The notes beneath the pieces were generated by a model. The model saw only the letters and a program-made list of their open reading frames with translations. It was not told the DNA's origin and did no database searches. Source: Clostridium swellfunianum (GTDB taxonomy: Bacteria > Bacillota > Clostridia > Clostridiales > Clostridiaceae). From it: DNA of 64,000 bases. A program made the position numbers and the translations under genes. Each line of letters begins with the position of its first letter. Positions within the stretch are counted from its first letter, which is position 1. Positions 51,241 to 60,448 of the stretch are shown here, piece by piece. The stretch covers positions 4,419,735-4,483,734 of the forward strand of contig NZ_JAMOFV010000006.1 in NCBI RefSeq assembly GCF_023656515.1. The letters are read 5' to 3'.

Positions 51241-52905
51241 TTAAATTTCCATTATTATAGGCAATATTAAAGGTCTTCGCTTAGTTTTTTCATAGAGGAA
51301 TTTTCCAACTGCATTCTTAATGTTGGATTTAATAACAATCCATTCTGTTATTCCTTCATCCATACATTTTTCAAGTTCTCTTCTTACTAGCTCTTTAGTT
51401 TCATTGATTAAGCTTTCAGATTCTTTAACATAAACGAATCCTCTTGTTATAATATCTGGACCAGCTAAAACACTTCTAGCTTCCTTTTCAATTGTTGCAA
51501 CTACTGTTAAAATTCCATCTTCAGCAAGATGCTTTCTGTCTCTTAGCACTATGTTGCCAACATCTCCAACTCCAAGCCCGTCAACCATTACTGCTCCTGA
51601 TGGAACTCTTCCTGCTTTCTTAATCTCGTCCTTTGAAACCTCCAACACTTCTCCTGTTTCTATTATTATAGTGTTGGCAGGATCCATACCAAGTTTCTGT
51701 GCTAGTATTGTATGGTGTCTTAGGTGTCTGTATTCTCCATGAACAGGCAGGAAGAACTTAGGCTTAATTAATGAATGCATAAGCTTTAACTCTTCTTGAC
51801 GAGCATGACCTGATACGTGTACTTCGTCTAAAGCATCATAAATAACATCTGCACCTTTTTTAAACAATTCATTTATTACTCTTGAAATAAACTTCTCATT
51901 TCCAGGTATAGGTGATGCAGAAATAATAACCATGTCACCTGGCTCTACCTTAAGAATCTTGTGTGTGGAAGTGGACATTCTAGCCAATGCAGACATAGGC
52001 TCGCCCTGACTTCCTGTAGTAATAACAGTAACCTTTTCATTAGGGTATTTATGAATTTCATCAACTCCTATATTATTACCTTCTGGGATGTTCAAATAAC
52101 CTAACTCCATAGCTACCTGCGAAACTCTCTCCATACTTCTTCCGCTAAAAGCAATTTTTCTTCCATGCACAAGAGATGCGTCTATAATTTGCTGCATTCT
52201 ATGTATGTTTGATGCAAACGTAGCTACTATTACTCTTCCCTGTGCTTTTGAAAAAGCTTTGTGGAAGGTCTCTCCAATTACTCTTTCAGAAACTGTATAA
52301 CCTGGTCTTTCAACGTTTGTACTGTCTGCCATTAGCAGAAGTACACCTTCACTACCAAGTCTTGCAAAACGCTCTAAATCCATCATCTTTCCATCTATAG
52401 GAGTATAGTCAATCTTAAAATCTCCTGTATGCACAATTCGACCAATTGGTGTATGTATACATAAAGAACAGGAACCTGCAATGCTGTGACTATTTCTTAT
52501 GAATTCTACTTTTAATTGTTCTAAAGCTACGACATATCCCGGCTCGACAACATTAAGTTCACAATCATTAAGTATGTTATGTTCCTTAAGTTTAAGCTCT
52601 ACAAGCCCTAAAGTAAGCCTTGTTCCATAAATAGGAACATTTATCTGTTTTAACACATAGGGAAGTGCACCTATATGATCCTCGTGTCCATGTGTCAAAA
52701 ATATACCTTTAACCTTGTCTTTGTTGTTAATTAAATAAGTTACATCTGGAATAACTAGATCAACGCCGTACATATCTTCGTCTGGAAAAGAATTTCCGCA
52801 GTCAATGACAACTATTTCATCTTTATATTCAATGGCCGTTATGTTCTTACCAATTTCCCCAAGACCACCTAATGGAATAATTCTAATTTTGTTATTTCCT
52901 TTCAA
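51241..52905 (-). CDS. rnj: Ribonuclease J
   Basis: A 554-residue metallo-beta-lactamase/beta-CASP ribonuclease with 5' exonuclease and endonuclease activity in mRNA decay and rRNA maturation. Motifs: THGHEDHIGALPYV (zinc ligands), NSHSIAGSC, HTGDFKID, the beta-CASP ATFASNIHRMQQI segment, and VSGHARQEEL and PVHGEYRH near the C-terminal ligands. AAAGGAGGCAAACATT precedes a TTG start. It is a single-gene unit closed by the hairpin at 51195-51226. Confidence 0.95.
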   Translation of the reverse strand: MKGNNKIRIIPLGGLGEIGKNITAIEYKDEIVVIDCGNSFPDEDMYGVDLVIPDVTYLINNKDKVKGIFLTHGHEDHIGALPYVLKQINVPIYGTRLTLGLVELKLKEHNILNDCELNVVEPGYVVALEQLKVEFIRNSHSIAGSCSLCIHTPIGRIVHTGDFKIDYTPIDGKMMDLERFARLGSEGVLLLMADSTNVERPGYTVSERVIGETFHKAFSKAQGRVIVATFASNIHRMQQIIDASLVHGRKIAFSGRSMERVSQVAMELGYLNIPEGNNIGVDEIHKYPNEKVTVITTGSQGEPMSALARMSTSTHKILKVEPGDMVIISASPIPGNEKFISRVINELFKKGADVIYDALDEVHVSGHARQEELKLMHSLIKPKFFLPVHGEYRHLRHHTILAQKLGMDPANTIIIETGEVLEVSKDEIKKAGRVPSGAVMVDGLGVGDVGNIVLRDRKHLAEDGILTVVATIEKEARSVLAGPDIITRGFVYVKESESLINETKELVRRELEKCMDEGITEWIVIKSNIKNAVGKFLYEKTKRRPLILPIIMEI

Positions 52906-53046
52906 AATGTTTGCCTCCTTTGCTATTTCTAATAATTATCATTATTTAGTTAATGTATTTTATAAAATTAATTATAATTACTATATATCATATACTTTTC
53001 CCACTATTAGTTAAAATAAAACTAATTATAACAGCTTATTTATAAA

Positions 53047-53087
53047 AAAACCATAACTTAGGCTAATTTTACCTAAATTATGGTTTT
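53047..53087 (-). terminator. Terminator of the 53-residue gene
   Basis: A 16-bp stem with one mismatch (53047-53062 with 53072-53087) is followed on the minus strand by TTTTTTTATA. Confidence 0.88.
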
Positions 53088-53094
53088 TAATCAA

Positions 53095-53256
53095 TTACTT
53101 TTCTGAATTAGCTGCAAATGAATGTTTCTCAGGTTCATGAACTCCTATTTTACGTCCATTTTCAATACCAATGTGTCCACCATTTTGAAAATAAACTTTT
53201 CTAAGCTCAGGGTTTGATTTAGGTCTTGTTTTACTTAATCCTTTATTATTATCCAT
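53095..53256 (-). CDS. Small conserved-looking basic protein, 53 residues
   Basis: An open frame of 53 codons with a near-perfect ribosome site (AAAGGAGGGGTAATT before ATG) and its own strong terminator 8 bp after the stop. The protein is hydrophilic and basic, from MDNNKGLSKTRPKSN to a GGHIGIENGRKIGVHEPE stretch, with no membrane helix. The RPKSNPEL and HIGIENGRKIG segments recall small uncharacterised clostridial proteins; I cannot name a family. It lies in the gap between RNase J and yitT. Confidence 0.72.
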   Translation of the reverse strand: MDNNKGLSKTRPKSNPELRKVYFQNGGHIGIENGRKIGVHEPEKHSFAANSEK

Positions 53257-53417
53257 AATTACCCCTCCTTTAAAATAGAACTCAATACATCCACACTATT
53301 AATTTATCCAAAGCCTCATACATATATATTAGGAAACTAGAGTAATATTTATTAAATTCTAGCTTAAAATAATATTAATGCTTATGTGAAACACTATAGG
53401 CAAAGGACGGTGATATC

Positions 53418-54269
53418 TTGAAATTAAATCCTTTAATTACATTGAAAAGAATAGTAATTATCTTAGCAGCCAGTTTAATATCCTCTATTGGAATTAATAT
53501 GTTTATCATACCTCACAAACTTTTAAGCGGCGGAGTATCAGGTATTTCGCTAATACTTCAATATCTAACAGGCATACATGCTGGACTTTTCATAATTTTA
53601 ATTAATATACCTCTATTTATTTTGAGCATTAGAGAACTTGATAAAGAATTTACTATGCTAACTATAATTGGTACAGCAGCTCAGTCGCTTTTTTTAATCT
53701 TAACTAAAGACGTATCTCAATTTTTTTATTCTGAAGATCTGCTTCTAAGCTGCATTTACGGAGGAACTCTAAATGGTCTTTCTCTCGGTATTATTTTTAG
53801 CAATTATGGTTCTCTTGGTGGAACAGATATTATTTCAATGATATTGAGAAGACGCTATAGCTTGGAAATAGGTAAAATATCTTTTGGAATAAATATTGTA
53901 ATTGTTGCTATAGGGGCAATATTTTTTGGAATCGAAAGGGCTTTATATACATTAGTATCAATGTTCTTAGTTTCAGCTGTTATTGATAAGGTTATTAATG
54001 GTTTTGACAGAAAGAAGATGTTATTAATTGTTACTGATAAGGAGACGGAAATTATAGATAAGATACATCAGGATCTAAAGAGAAGTTCAACTCTATTATA
54101 CGGTCTTGGTACTTATAGCAAGAAACAAAAAAAGCTTGTATACTCAGTTGTATCGTTATCCCAAGTACCTAAAGCTAAGAGAATAGTTGAAGCTGCTGAT
54201 CCTTATGCTTTCATGTCTATAATTGATACATCAGAAATACAAGGCAAGGGATTTAAAAAATCTATATAA
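53418..54269 (+). CDS. YitT family membrane protein (DUF161 plus DUF2179)
   Basis: A 283-residue protein with five to six helices (about 8-190), including NMFIIPHKLLSGGVSGISL and SLGGTDIISMILRRRY. A soluble C-terminal DUF2179 domain (about 200-280) has YGLGTYSKKQKKLVYSVVS. The family is widespread in Firmicutes with no agreed substrate. It uses a TTG start preceded by AAAGGACGGTGATATC. It is monocistronic with a strong terminator. Confidence 0.9.
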   Translation: MKLNPLITLKRIVIILAASLISSIGINMFIIPHKLLSGGVSGISLILQYLTGIHAGLFIILINIPLFILSIRELDKEFTMLTIIGTAAQSLFLILTKDVSQFFYSEDLLLSCIYGGTLNGLSLGIIFSNYGSLGGTDIISMILRRRYSLEIGKISFGINIVIVAIGAIFFGIERALYTLVSMFLVSAVIDKVINGFDRKKMLLIVTDKETEIIDKIHQDLKRSSTLLYGLGTYSKKQKKLVYSVVSLSQVPKAKRIVEAADPYAFMSIIDTSEIQGKGFKKSI

Positions 54270-54271
54270 TA

Positions 54272-54300
54272 AAAAAGACTGGAAATTCCAGTCTTTTTTA
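54272..54300 (+). terminator. Terminator of the yitT-like gene
   Basis: A 12-bp stem (54272-54283 with 54289-54300) with a 5-base loop and a run of six T. The mirrored A run makes it usable on the minus strand for the convergent gene too. Confidence 0.92.
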
Positions 54301-54343
54301 TTATATATTTTATTTCTCCTAGTTTTCTCCAATGGACGTATAT

Positions 54344-55984
54344 TTATTTCTCAGCCGGATCAAATCCAACTACAGTCCATATTCCTGTATTATCCTGTCT
54401 TATCAGCCTTTCTAAATACACTCTTCTAACAAGTGTTTTACTTCCGCTTACCTCAACTACTGCCTCTTTACCATTATTTTTTACAAGTTTAAGCTCTTCA
54501 TATTTTATAGGGTAATCTCCCGCAATTCCTTCAGGCGAAATTTTTAAGCATACAAAAACCTGGGAAACAAACACTGGATCAAGCTTCCATGGCGAGTGTC
54601 CTACATCAGCATTTTTCTGATCTCCCTTTTCTGCTTCCATATTAACATTAACTTCTATTTTAGGCTTATCTGACGGCTTATCATATAATTCTACGGTTCC
54701 ATTTGCTATTTTTTCAGTAAAATCTGACAATTCTTCAAGCGATGTATTTCCAACAGTTGCATATTCAATACCATCCTCCTGCCATCTTACTGAGCTTAAG
54801 CCTGTTACTCCAGCATAAGCTCCTCCACCTTTAAGTACTCCTATTTCAGATTGCACTGGTGATTGAACTTCAGCAGTATTATTATTTATTTTTCCTAAAA
54901 TAGCTGTAGATGCTACTTTCAACTCTTCTGAAGTTTTTTTCTGTATAATATATATTTTCTTTTCACTATTCTGAGATGTATAGCTAATCTTAACAGACTT
55001 TGTATCATTTATGATTGCAATACTGCTCTCATTATATCCTGAAGGTATAGTTTTAATTGTTCTAGGTATAAATCCTGCTATTTTTGATGCTTCCTCAATA
55101 TTGCTTACCACTTGATCTGTATTTGAATTAACTTCTTTAAATCCCTTAGGCACACTATAGCTTAAAAGCTCTCTTGGAATAGTTTCTGTAAAGTTTATAT
55201 TTGAATAATACATTTTATACTGAACTGAGTTCTCCATAGATGTCTGCTTTTGCAAAGGCATCTTCGTCTCTTTATCTATCCATATCTTATATGAATTTCC
55301 TCCTTCAGGGGTTACCTCCATTACTGAAACTTTTCTTCCTGAAAGAATTTCCTCACCTATAACCTTAGTGTTAACATCACTCTTTATACTTTCAATCTCT
55401 TTTCCAATTTCAAAGGTGAAACTGTACTGATCCGGGAATGCTGCAAACACGTCAACTTCCTTTTCCTTAGGTTGGACTTGCCACTTTTTTTGTCCATCAT
55501 TTGCTGTTATCAAGTCGCTTTGATTTCCTTGCAATCCCTTAGCATAATAACGTCCTTCTTGGTCAGCCCAAACTTCTATTTTAGATTGTGTCACAGACTT
55601 CCCTTCTGCATTAGTTTCTACTACCTCGAGAATTCCATGATAAGCCTTTATTTCTTTATAAGCCTTCTCCATAGCAAAAACCAAATTAGGCTTATTAATA
55701 GGTGCTGCTATATTTAATATAACTATTAATATAGCAGCTGCCGCAGTTGCTCCAAAAGCATAGGACCATTTTCTTGGTTTAACCTTCCTATATATAGAGT
55801 CAGCCAAATTTTCACGATAACCCCCTTCTGGCATACTTGGTTCCTTCAAGCTTTTTACTTTTTTAACAGTATCAAAAATCTCCATAAGCTCTTCTGACTC
55901 AATATTTATTTCGTGTTCTTTAGGTTTTCTCTCATTATTTAAACTATCTATATAGCTTGATAATTTATATTCTTTATTGTCCAT
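54344..55984 (-). CDS. Probable anti-sigma factor with LolA-like and DUF4367 domains
   Basis: A 546-residue protein. The N-terminal 75 residues are cytosolic and charged, followed by one membrane helix (about 76-96) and a long outer part. That part starts with a LolA-like barrel (about 105-290, AYHGILEVVE ... QSKIEVWADQ) and contains a DUF4367-type segment around 300-440 (GFIPRTIKTIPSGYNE). ATG at 55984 with GGAGG 6 bases upstream is preferred to 56011, which overlaps the sigma stop. It starts 16 bp after the sigma gene ends, so the pair is co-expressed. It probably holds the sigma at the membrane until an envelope signal arrives. Confidence 0.8.
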   Translation of the reverse strand: MDNKEYKLSSYIDSLNNERKPKEHEINIESEELMEIFDTVKKVKSLKEPSMPEGGYRENLADSIYRKVKPRKWSYAFGATAAAAILIVILNIAAPINKPNLVFAMEKAYKEIKAYHGILEVVETNAEGKSVTQSKIEVWADQEGRYYAKGLQGNQSDLITANDGQKKWQVQPKEKEVDVFAAFPDQYSFTFEIGKEIESIKSDVNTKVIGEEILSGRKVSVMEVTPEGGNSYKIWIDKETKMPLQKQTSMENSVQYKMYYSNINFTETIPRELLSYSVPKGFKEVNSNTDQVVSNIEEASKIAGFIPRTIKTIPSGYNESSIAIINDTKSVKISYTSQNSEKKIYIIQKKTSEELKVASTAILGKINNNTAEVQSPVQSEIGVLKGGGAYAGVTGLSSVRWQEDGIEYATVGNTSLEELSDFTEKIANGTVELYDKPSDKPKIEVNVNMEAEKGDQKNADVGHSPWKLDPVFVSQVFVCLKISPEGIAGDYPIKYEELKLVKNNGKEAVVEVSGSKTLVRRVYLERLIRQDNTGIWTVVGFDPAEK

Positions 55985-56000
55985 AACTCGCCTCCAACGG

Positions 56001-56534
56001 TCAAAATTCATTTTTAAACAGCTTTGAAAGCCTCTGAAGCCCTCTATACTGTAAAACTCTTATATTTCCTTCTGTCTTATCCATCTTCTTTGCAGTATCC
56101 GCCACCGAATACCCCTTTATTATTCTTAGTTCAATCACAAGTCGCTGTTCATCACTTAAAAGCCTTAGAGCATTCTCTATAATTTCACGCTCTCCTATAA
56201 TTTCAGTAGAGTCTTCAACTGCAGCCTCTACTAGATTTATATCATCGATATTAATTGGATGTCCCTGACGTTTACTCTTTCTCCATTTATCTCTTAAGAT
56301 ATTAAGTGAAACTGGCTTTAAGAAACCTATAATCTTATCAATTTTAATATTATTTTTCTTCATATACGTAATAGCCTTTATATAAGTTTCCTGAGTAATA
56401 TCCTCAGCTTCTTCCCTGTTTTGAACTTTAAAGTAAACATAACGGTAAAGAGGTTCCCAAGTATTTGAGCATAATTGTTCAATTTCCTTTTTATCATCTA
56501 GTTTCATATAATTTTTTTCATCTGCCTCCATCAT
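56001..56534 (-). CDS. ECF-type RNA polymerase sigma factor
   Basis: A 177-residue sigma-70 family protein with region 2 (YVYFKVQNREEAEDITQETYIKA) and region 4 (LSDEQRLVIELRIIKGYSVADTAKKMDKTEGNIRVLQYRG, given here only by its ends LSDEQR and LQYRG). There is no region 1 or 3. It is expected to recognise its own promoter, perhaps in 56535-56765. The start codon is uncertain: ATG-ATG at 56532-56534 has a weak site. A GGAGG at 56524-56528 sits just inside the gene and would suit a start further down. Confidence 0.85.
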   Translation of the reverse strand: MMEADEKNYMKLDDKKEIEQLCSNTWEPLYRYVYFKVQNREEAEDITQETYIKAITYMKKNNIKIDKIIGFLKPVSLNILRDKWRKSKRQGHPINIDDINLVEAAVEDSTEIIGEREIIENALRLLSDEQRLVIELRIIKGYSVADTAKKMDKTEGNIRVLQYRGLQRLSKLFKNEF

Positions 56535-56765
56535 AAGCTGAACTCTTTTATCCTAGCTAGGTATTTACAATAATAAAGACGATAGTACTACTTTAGATGT
56601 TACACTCTATTTTAAGTTTGTATTATTATAATTTATTCATCAAATTATACCTACTGATGCTTGTTATTACGCTAGCTTGAACAAATTAATACATATTTAT
56701 AAACCCTTATGGAAACCTTATTATTGGATAAACTTACATATTTGTTACAAGGGAGCGGATGATAA

Positions 56766-58685
56766 ATGAGTGAAACAATTCTAGAAAAAAGCGAAGGCAG
56801 AGTCAGTTATCATGATTCTGTAGAAGAAATGGTTAAAAGAATTAGAAATGATGGCATGTCAAATGTATGGGACAGATATGCCTATCAGGAAAAGATACGC
56901 TGCAAATTCTGTCTTGAAGGATTAAGCTGTCAACTGTGTTCAAATGGTCCTTGCAGGATAAGCGAAAAGTCAGGACAGGATAAAGGTGCCTGTGGTATAG
57001 AAAAAAACGCAATGGCTATGAGAAACTTTCTTCTTAAGAACATAATGGGTGCTGGAACATACAGTCACCATGCTTATGAGGCCTTCAGAACTCTTCAAGC
57101 TACAGCAGAAGGTAAAACCCCCTTCACAATAAAGGACGTTAATAAGCTTAAATGGATGTGTGAAAAAGTTGGAATTGATACAAATCAGGAAGTAAATGAC
57201 ATGGCAATAGAACTTGCAATTCTTCTTGAAGATCAACAAAGAATTGGTGTTGAAGAACAGAACATAATGGTTGAGGCCTTTGCGCCTAAAAAGAGAAAAG
57301 AGAAATGGAGACAGCTAGGCATTTATCCAGCTGGAACCGTTCATGAGGAGCAAAACTGCGTTGCTAGCTGTCTAACAAATGTAGACGGAAGTCACGTTTC
57401 ATTGGCAATGAAAGCCTTAAGACTTGGAATAGCTACTATTTACAATACTCAAATAGGACTTGAAATGGTTCAAGACATACTTTTTGGAACCCCAATGCCT
57501 CATGAAGTAAATATGGACCTTGGAGTAATGGATCCTGAATACGTAAATATTGTTTTCAATGGACATCAACCTTGGCCTGGAGTTGCTACTATTTTAAAGG
57601 CAAGAACTCAAGAAGTTCAAGAAAAAGCAAAGGCTGCAGGAGCAAAAGGTTTAAGAGTAATAGGCTCTATAGAAACTGGCCAAGAGCTTCTTCAAAGATT
57701 TGAAATGGACGATGTATTCGTTGGACATATGGGTAATTGGCTCTCTATAGAACCTCTGCTTGCTACAGGCACTGTTGATGTATTTGCAATGGAAGAAAAC
57801 TGCTCGCCTCCAGCTATAGATATGTATGCTGAAAAATATCAGGTAACTTTGGTTTCAGTTAGTACAATTATTGACCTTCCTGGACTTCAGCACAAGATAC
57901 CTTATGACCCATCTGAAGTTGATGATATGGCAGATAGATTAATTGAACTTGCTATAGAAAACTTTGGAAAGAGAAAGAGTAAAAAAATTGAACCTCTAGT
58001 TCCTAAAATAACACAAAAAGCTATAGCTGGCTTCTCAACAGAGGCAGTGCTTGGTGCACTTGGCAACAAGCTTGACCCATTAGTTGATGTTATAGCTGCT
58101 GGAAAGATAAAAGGAGTTGTAGCCCTAGCAAACTGTTCAACCTTAAGAAACGGCCCTCAGGACTGGATGACAGTTAATCTTACAAAAGAGCTTATAAAGA
58201 GAAATATATTGGTGGTAGCAGGCGGCTGCGGAAATCATGCTCTCGAAGTCGCAGGCCTCTGCACTGTTGAAGCAGCAAATGAAATAGCTGGAGAAGGCTT
58301 AAGAGAAGTTTGCAATATGCTAAAGATTCCTCCAGTATTAAGCTTTGGAACCTGCACAGATACAGGAAGAATATCCATGCTCGTTACAGCTCTTGCAGAC
58401 CACTTGGATGTTGACGTTTCAGACCTTCCTATAGCTGTTACTGCGCCAGAATGGATGGAGCAAAAGGCAACAATAGATGGTATATTTGCTTTAGCTTATG
58501 GTTGCTACACTCACCTGTCTCCTACTCCATTTATGACAGGAGCTCCACAGCTTGTTGAGCTTTTAACTGAAAAAGCTGAAGATGTAACAGGTGGAAAAAT
58601 AGCTTTAGGCGATGATCCTGTTCAGGTTGCTAATGATATAGAAGCTCATATTATTAAAAAGAGAAAAGGAATGGGCTTAAGCTAA
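56766..58685 (+). CDS. CODH (CooS) family protein with Glu in place of a C-cluster Cys
   Basis: A 639-residue protein with the full CooS fold. N-terminal cysteines at 46, 49, 55, 58, 63 and 76 are suited to clusters D and B; the CX2C at 46-49 resembles the [2Fe-2S] D-cluster variant. C-cluster positions: His 267 (GHQPW), Cys 346 (EENCSPP), Cys 457 (ANCSTL), Cys 488 (GGCGNH), Cys 530 (GTCTD) and Lys 567 (MEQKA) are kept. The Cys of the GICCTG motif in true CODHs is instead Glu 303 (GSIETG). Hybrid cluster proteins use a Glu there, and CooS-V of Carboxydothermus has a hybrid-like cluster. No cooC, cooF or acetyl-CoA synthase gene adjoins. AAGGGAGCGGATGATAA precedes ATG. Confidence 0.85.
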   Translation: MSETILEKSEGRVSYHDSVEEMVKRIRNDGMSNVWDRYAYQEKIRCKFCLEGLSCQLCSNGPCRISEKSGQDKGACGIEKNAMAMRNFLLKNIMGAGTYSHHAYEAFRTLQATAEGKTPFTIKDVNKLKWMCEKVGIDTNQEVNDMAIELAILLEDQQRIGVEEQNIMVEAFAPKKRKEKWRQLGIYPAGTVHEEQNCVASCLTNVDGSHVSLAMKALRLGIATIYNTQIGLEMVQDILFGTPMPHEVNMDLGVMDPEYVNIVFNGHQPWPGVATILKARTQEVQEKAKAAGAKGLRVIGSIETGQELLQRFEMDDVFVGHMGNWLSIEPLLATGTVDVFAMEENCSPPAIDMYAEKYQVTLVSVSTIIDLPGLQHKIPYDPSEVDDMADRLIELAIENFGKRKSKKIEPLVPKITQKAIAGFSTEAVLGALGNKLDPLVDVIAAGKIKGVVALANCSTLRNGPQDWMTVNLTKELIKRNILVVAGGCGNHALEVAGLCTVEAANEIAGEGLREVCNMLKIPPVLSFGTCTDTGRISMLVTALADHLDVDVSDLPIAVTAPEWMEQKATIDGIFALAYGCYTHLSPTPFMTGAPQLVELLTEKAEDVTGGKIALGDDPVQVANDIEAHIIKKRKGMGLS

Positions 58686-58688
58686 AAA

Positions 58689-58725
58689 AATCCATAGAGA
58701 CTTCTTAGTCTCTATGGATTTTTAA
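58689..58725 (+). terminator. Terminator of the CODH-family gene
   Basis: A 13-bp perfect stem (58689-58701 with 58708-58720, loop TTCTTA) is followed by TTTAATTTT. Confidence 0.9.
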
Positions 58726-58847
58726 TTTTCCGAAAAATTCTTATTGCTTAGCTCTACATTTGTATTATATGATTAAGTTATAAGTATATAGGGGGATAAA
58801 ATTGTTGATAACCATTTAATGACTACTGAGTGCCACAGGGGGATGCT

Positions 58848-60182
58848 ATGAAAAAAGTATTAAAATTATTAACTATATTCTTAATGTTAACAGTAAGCAT
58901 ATTTTCAGCCAACAAACTTAATAAAATAATTAAGACCAATTCCGTTGATAAAAACACTATTCTAGCCTCGTTTCATTCCAGCAAATCAGCTTTTAACAGT
59001 AAAAGATTTAGGAAAGATGCTTTCTCACAGATGCAATCTAATATTGTTAAGGACGTAAACATTTTCATAGATAATAAGGATATATCTTCAAAAGATTTAA
59101 TCCTATGTAATTATAATAGATATTATTTTAAGGTGTCTGATATTGAAACCGTATTAAACTGTTCTATAAAATTAGCAGAGGACACTTTTTCTGTTTATAA
59201 GGATAATTCCAAAAGTGAACGAAGCTATATACACCCTTATTTAACCTATGACAATACACCTTATATATCTATGATAGATTTAACTGAGTCACTAGGGCTT
59301 ACACTTTCATGGGACTATGAATCTAAAACTCTGCGTTTTTATAAGCTTAAATCAGAATTGTCTCGTCAATCCAGAAAACAGTATAAGAAACCGGCTTTGA
59401 TTAGATTGGAAGATATAACAGCAGGTCTTAGCTATAAAAAAAGTGATAATTTGCAAAAGCTAAGGATTATGTCAGATTTGATGTATTCAAGGGATTTGCC
59501 TTTTCACATAGCTTGGATTCCAAGATACCTTAAGCCAAGCTCTAATATTGACAATGACTTGCTTAAGGTGTATTCATTGTCAAATGTAGATTTTGTTTAT
59601 ACATTAGACTATATGACAGCAAAAGGTGGTATCATAGGCCTTCATGGATACTCTCATCAATATGACGACACAGAAACCTGTGTAGGCTCTGAGTTTGGAA
59701 GAAACCCAAAGGTAACCCCTGAATATACCAAAGAAAGAGTAGAGCTTGCGATAAATACGGCAAAACAGCTAGATATTCCATTTGAATTTTTTGAAAGTCC
59801 TCATTATAACAGTACCAAAGAGCAACAGCAGGTTATAGAGAAATATTTTGATTATATGTACGAACCTGCTAAAAATACCTATAATACTATGCCAATTTTA
59901 AGTAAGGGGAACAATAAAACTATTTATGTTCCAACTCCTTTAGGCTATGTACAGAATGAAAGTGCGGAATCAATTATAAAACGAATAAATTCAAAACCTA
60001 AGGATCATGTCGCTTCCTTCTTTTATCATCCTTATATAGAATTTGATTATATTAAGCTTTTAAATAAAGATGGATATCCGGAATATGATTACTCTGAGTC
60101 TTCAATACTGAAGCAAATTTTAAAAGCTCTTGATGCAAAGGGCTTCAGTCCTGTAAAAATAACAGATATAAAAATATCATAG
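58848..60182 (+). CDS. DUF2334 (polysaccharide deacetylase-like) exported protein
   Basis: A 444-residue protein with an uncleaved or late-cleaved signal (MKKVLKLLTIFLMLTVSIF). A copper-amine-oxidase-N-like repeat segment (about 65-170, IDNKDISSKDLIL and a W-Y-x-T strand) follows. The DUF2334 domain (about 180-440) has ALIRLEDI, the metal-binding GLHGYSHQYDD with two His, and FEFFESPHYN. DUF2334 is a polysaccharide deacetylase fold that acts on cell-surface glycans. ATG at 58848 with AGGGGGATGCT upstream is preferred to the GTG at 58830. It is probably surface-attached or secreted. The substrate is unknown. Confidence 0.82.
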   Translation: MKKVLKLLTIFLMLTVSIFSANKLNKIIKTNSVDKNTILASFHSSKSAFNSKRFRKDAFSQMQSNIVKDVNIFIDNKDISSKDLILCNYNRYYFKVSDIETVLNCSIKLAEDTFSVYKDNSKSERSYIHPYLTYDNTPYISMIDLTESLGLTLSWDYESKTLRFYKLKSELSRQSRKQYKKPALIRLEDITAGLSYKKSDNLQKLRIMSDLMYSRDLPFHIAWIPRYLKPSSNIDNDLLKVYSLSNVDFVYTLDYMTAKGGIIGLHGYSHQYDDTETCVGSEFGRNPKVTPEYTKERVELAINTAKQLDIPFEFFESPHYNSTKEQQQVIEKYFDYMYEPAKNTYNTMPILSKGNNKTIYVPTPLGYVQNESAESIIKRINSKPKDHVASFFYHPYIEFDYIKLLNKDGYPEYDYSESSILKQILKALDAKGFSPVKITDIKIS

Positions 60183-60184
60183 GA

Positions 60185-60212
60185 AAAGGCGAAGAAAAAA
60201 ATCTTCGCCTTT
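60185..60212 (+). terminator. Terminator of the DUF2334 gene
   Basis: An 11-bp GC-containing stem (60185-60195 with 60202-60212), loop AAAAAA, with only a short T run (CTTTAAACATTT). Confidence 0.7.
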
Positions 60213-60219
60213 AAACATT

Positions 60220-60321
60220 TTACTTATACATGGGTTTGCACCTTTTTCTCATGTAACTTACTATACTGATAACACCTGCTGCTGTTAAAGCTCCCATGCC
60301 GATAATAATTTTTTTAACCAT
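60220..60321 (-). CDS. Very small membrane protein, 33 residues
   Basis: An open frame of 33 codons preceded by GGGGAG nine bases from ATG. It has Lys-Lys, one membrane helix (IIIGMGALTAAGVISIVSY) and a basic tail, like many short stress-type transmembrane peptides. It shares the Gly/Ala-rich helix style of the next gene. It is shorter than most annotated genes, and a chance origin is possible. Confidence 0.5.
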   Translation of the reverse strand: MVKKIIIGMGALTAAGVISIVSYMRKRCKPMYK

Positions 60322-60448
60322 ACAACCACGCTCCCCTAAAATTTATATCTAAATTTTTCCCGTTAGATAAGATATTTAATCCTAGTTTTAGAACTATTTT
60401 TACTTTTAAGGCAAAAGGTGGGTGGACTATTTTTACTCTAGCAGTCTA

